NCBI GenBank assembly: GCA_023434855.1
Contig: JAEYSJ010000384.1
Coordinates: 13,502 to 77,501 of the forward strand
Length of the DNA stretch: 64,000 nt
Direction of reading: 5' to 3'
Source of the DNA: Bacillota bacterium
GTDB lineage: Bacteria; Bacillota_C; Negativicutes; JAEYSJ01
Part shown: piece by piece, positions 63,550 to 64,000 of the stretch
How positions within the stretch are numbered: position 1 is the stretch's first letter
Layout: the number at the start of each line of letters is the position of its first letter
Notes under the pieces: model-generated
The model's database searches: none
What the model was told of the DNA's origin: nothing
What the model saw: only the letters and a program-made list of their open reading frames with translations
Translations under genes and position numbers: made by a program

Positions 63550-63720
63550 ACCGCTTACGCGGCCCTTGGTGTCATTGCGAACGTAGTGTTGCGGAGTGAA
63601 GCAATCTCCCTGCTTTTCGGCAATAAGTCAGGGATTGCTTCGTCGTACCTCCTACCCTGAAAGTCTACTGCCCTAAAGCAGGGGATCGCCACGTCAGCTA
63701 TCGCCTCCTCGCGATGACAA
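63550..63720. repeat. GTCATTGCGA palindromic repeat (long copy)
   Basis: The hairpin CCGCTTACGCGG is followed by GGTGTCATTGCGAACG, the inner inverted repeat GAAGCAATCTCCCTG/CAGGGATTGCTTC, and CGCGATGAC at the far end. It is the fuller form of the fragment at 5290. Open frames across it are artefacts. The preceding stretch 63335-63549 is AT-rich upstream sequence of the peptidase gene with no further gene. Confidence 0.8.
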
Positions 63721-63726
63721 CCTAAA

Positions 63727-63775
63727 ATGTCATTGCGAACGCAGTGTAGCGGAGTGAAGCAATCTCCGGCACTTT
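63727..63775. repeat. GTCATTGCGA repeat, partial second copy in tandem
   Basis: ATGTCATTGCGAACGCAGTG and GAAGCAATCTCC repeat the left half of the element ending 7 bases earlier; the right half is missing. Confidence 0.7.
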
Positions 63776-63855
63776 CATACATTTGGTGGTACGGCTTTGC
63801 AGCATGGAAATATCGCAATGAAACCCAAAAGTTATATTTTCCGATATTAAAAAAA

Positions 63856-63881
63856 CTTCGCAGGATAAACATCCCACGAAG
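63856..63881 (-). terminator. Terminator of tRNA-Leu
   Basis: CTTCGTGGGATG and CATCC/GCGAAG pairing gives a stem around a short AT loop (63856-63881), followed on the minus strand by seven T. It lies 18 bases past the CCA end of the tRNA gene. Confidence 0.75.
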
Positions 63882-63898
63882 CCTTGTTATTATTGAGT

Positions 63899-63981
63899 TG
63901 GTGCGGGAGAAGGGACTTGAACCCCCACGGTTACCCGCCAGATCCTAAGTCTGGTGCGTCTGCCAATTCCGCCACTCCCGC
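63899..63981 (-). tRNA. tRNA-Leu (UAG)
   Basis: The minus strand gives an 83-base type II tRNA with encoded CCA. The acceptor GCGGGAG pairs with CTCCCGC, the anticodon stem is CCAGA/TCTGG with the loop CTTAGGA (anticodon TAG, reading CUA/CUN), a variable arm CGGGTAACCG follows, and the T loop is TTCAAGT. Confidence 0.96.
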
Positions 63982-64000
63982 ATATTGTGTTATTCACATC

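Noticed and set aside
63555..63872. Minus-strand frame of 105 residues
   Set aside because: It is the translation of the long GTCATTGCGA repeat and its partial tandem copy, not a gene.

Overview
This window comes from a low-GC, endospore-forming member of the Firmicutes (Bacillota). The evidence is a complete spoIIIAA-AH operon, spoIVFA-spoIVFB, a Spo0B-like phosphotransfer protein next to obg, and many genes in the order familiar from Bacillus and Clostridia. The combination of MinC/D/E with MreBCD, a CooT-like protein, a type III glutamine synthetase and the paired radical SAM genes next to rng suggests an anaerobe of the Negativicutes (Sporomusaceae type). That placement is an inference: no 16S rRNA or outer-membrane gene is present to prove it. 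Practically every gene, and both tRNAs, lie on the minus strand, so transcription runs from high to low coordinates and the window is probably one leading-strand stretch. The exception is the extreme left edge, where a possible plus-strand gene end is seen.

Layout, left to right. 1-2.5 kb: a possible gene end, CooT and DUF3842, an HtrA protease. 2.6-5.2 kb: tRNA-Ala, CheV, CvfB, RsfS. 5.3-11.6 kb: an LCP cell-wall ligase, yqeK, an RRM protein, nadD, a small membrane ORF, proB, yhbY and obg. 11.7-13.2 kb: a very short Spo0B-like protein, then rpmA-prp-rplU behind a strong promoter and a leader. 13.3-17.4 kb: rng and the TIGR03936/TIGR03960 pair. 17.5-28.7 kb: spoIVFB-spoIVFA, rodA, minE-minD-minC, mrdA, mreD-mreC-mreB, radC, maf and DUF4321, the cell-shape, division and sporulation block. 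28.8-29.7 kb: a Gx transporter and a NusG-domain-II protein. 29.8-35.6 kb: spoIIIAH to spoIIIAA. 35.7-39.7 kb: a CD1247-like protein, efp, pepP, pmbA. 39.9-50 kb: a class B PBP, DUF4911, a U32 protein, trmR, mltG, DUF1292, ruvX, an aldo/keto reductase, ireB, alaS. 50-55.6 kb: an AI-2E transporter, small envelope/zinc-ribbon/PRC genes, mnmA, and the nifU-nifS-iscR iron-sulfur module. 56-62.1 kb: nitrogen assimilation (glnN, amt, glnK) with rmuC between. 62.5-64 kb: a papain-like protease and tRNA-Leu.

The genes fit together in several modules. MreB/C/D, RodA and MrdA form the elongasome, and MinCDE positions division. SpoIVFA/B (sigma-K processing) and SpoIIIAA-AH (the feeding-tube channel) act in the mother cell, and each operon start has a sigma-E-like promoter. 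Prp cleaves the N-terminal extension seen on bL27. The U32 protein and TrmR are the expected pair for wobble-uridine hydroxylation and methylation. IscR-NifS-NifU-MnmA joins Fe-S assembly to tRNA thiolation. GlnK, Amt and GlnN form an ammonium response module.

The least explained material is non-coding. At least five families of short palindromic dispersed repeats lie between genes. One family occupies three gaps inside the spoIIIA operon, and another sits inside a copy of a different repeat. There is also an attenuator-like hairpin in the amt leader and a cluster of TGTGTA/TACACT motifs upstream of glnN. I saw no CRISPR array, prophage, intact transposase, secondary-metabolite cluster or recognisable defence system.
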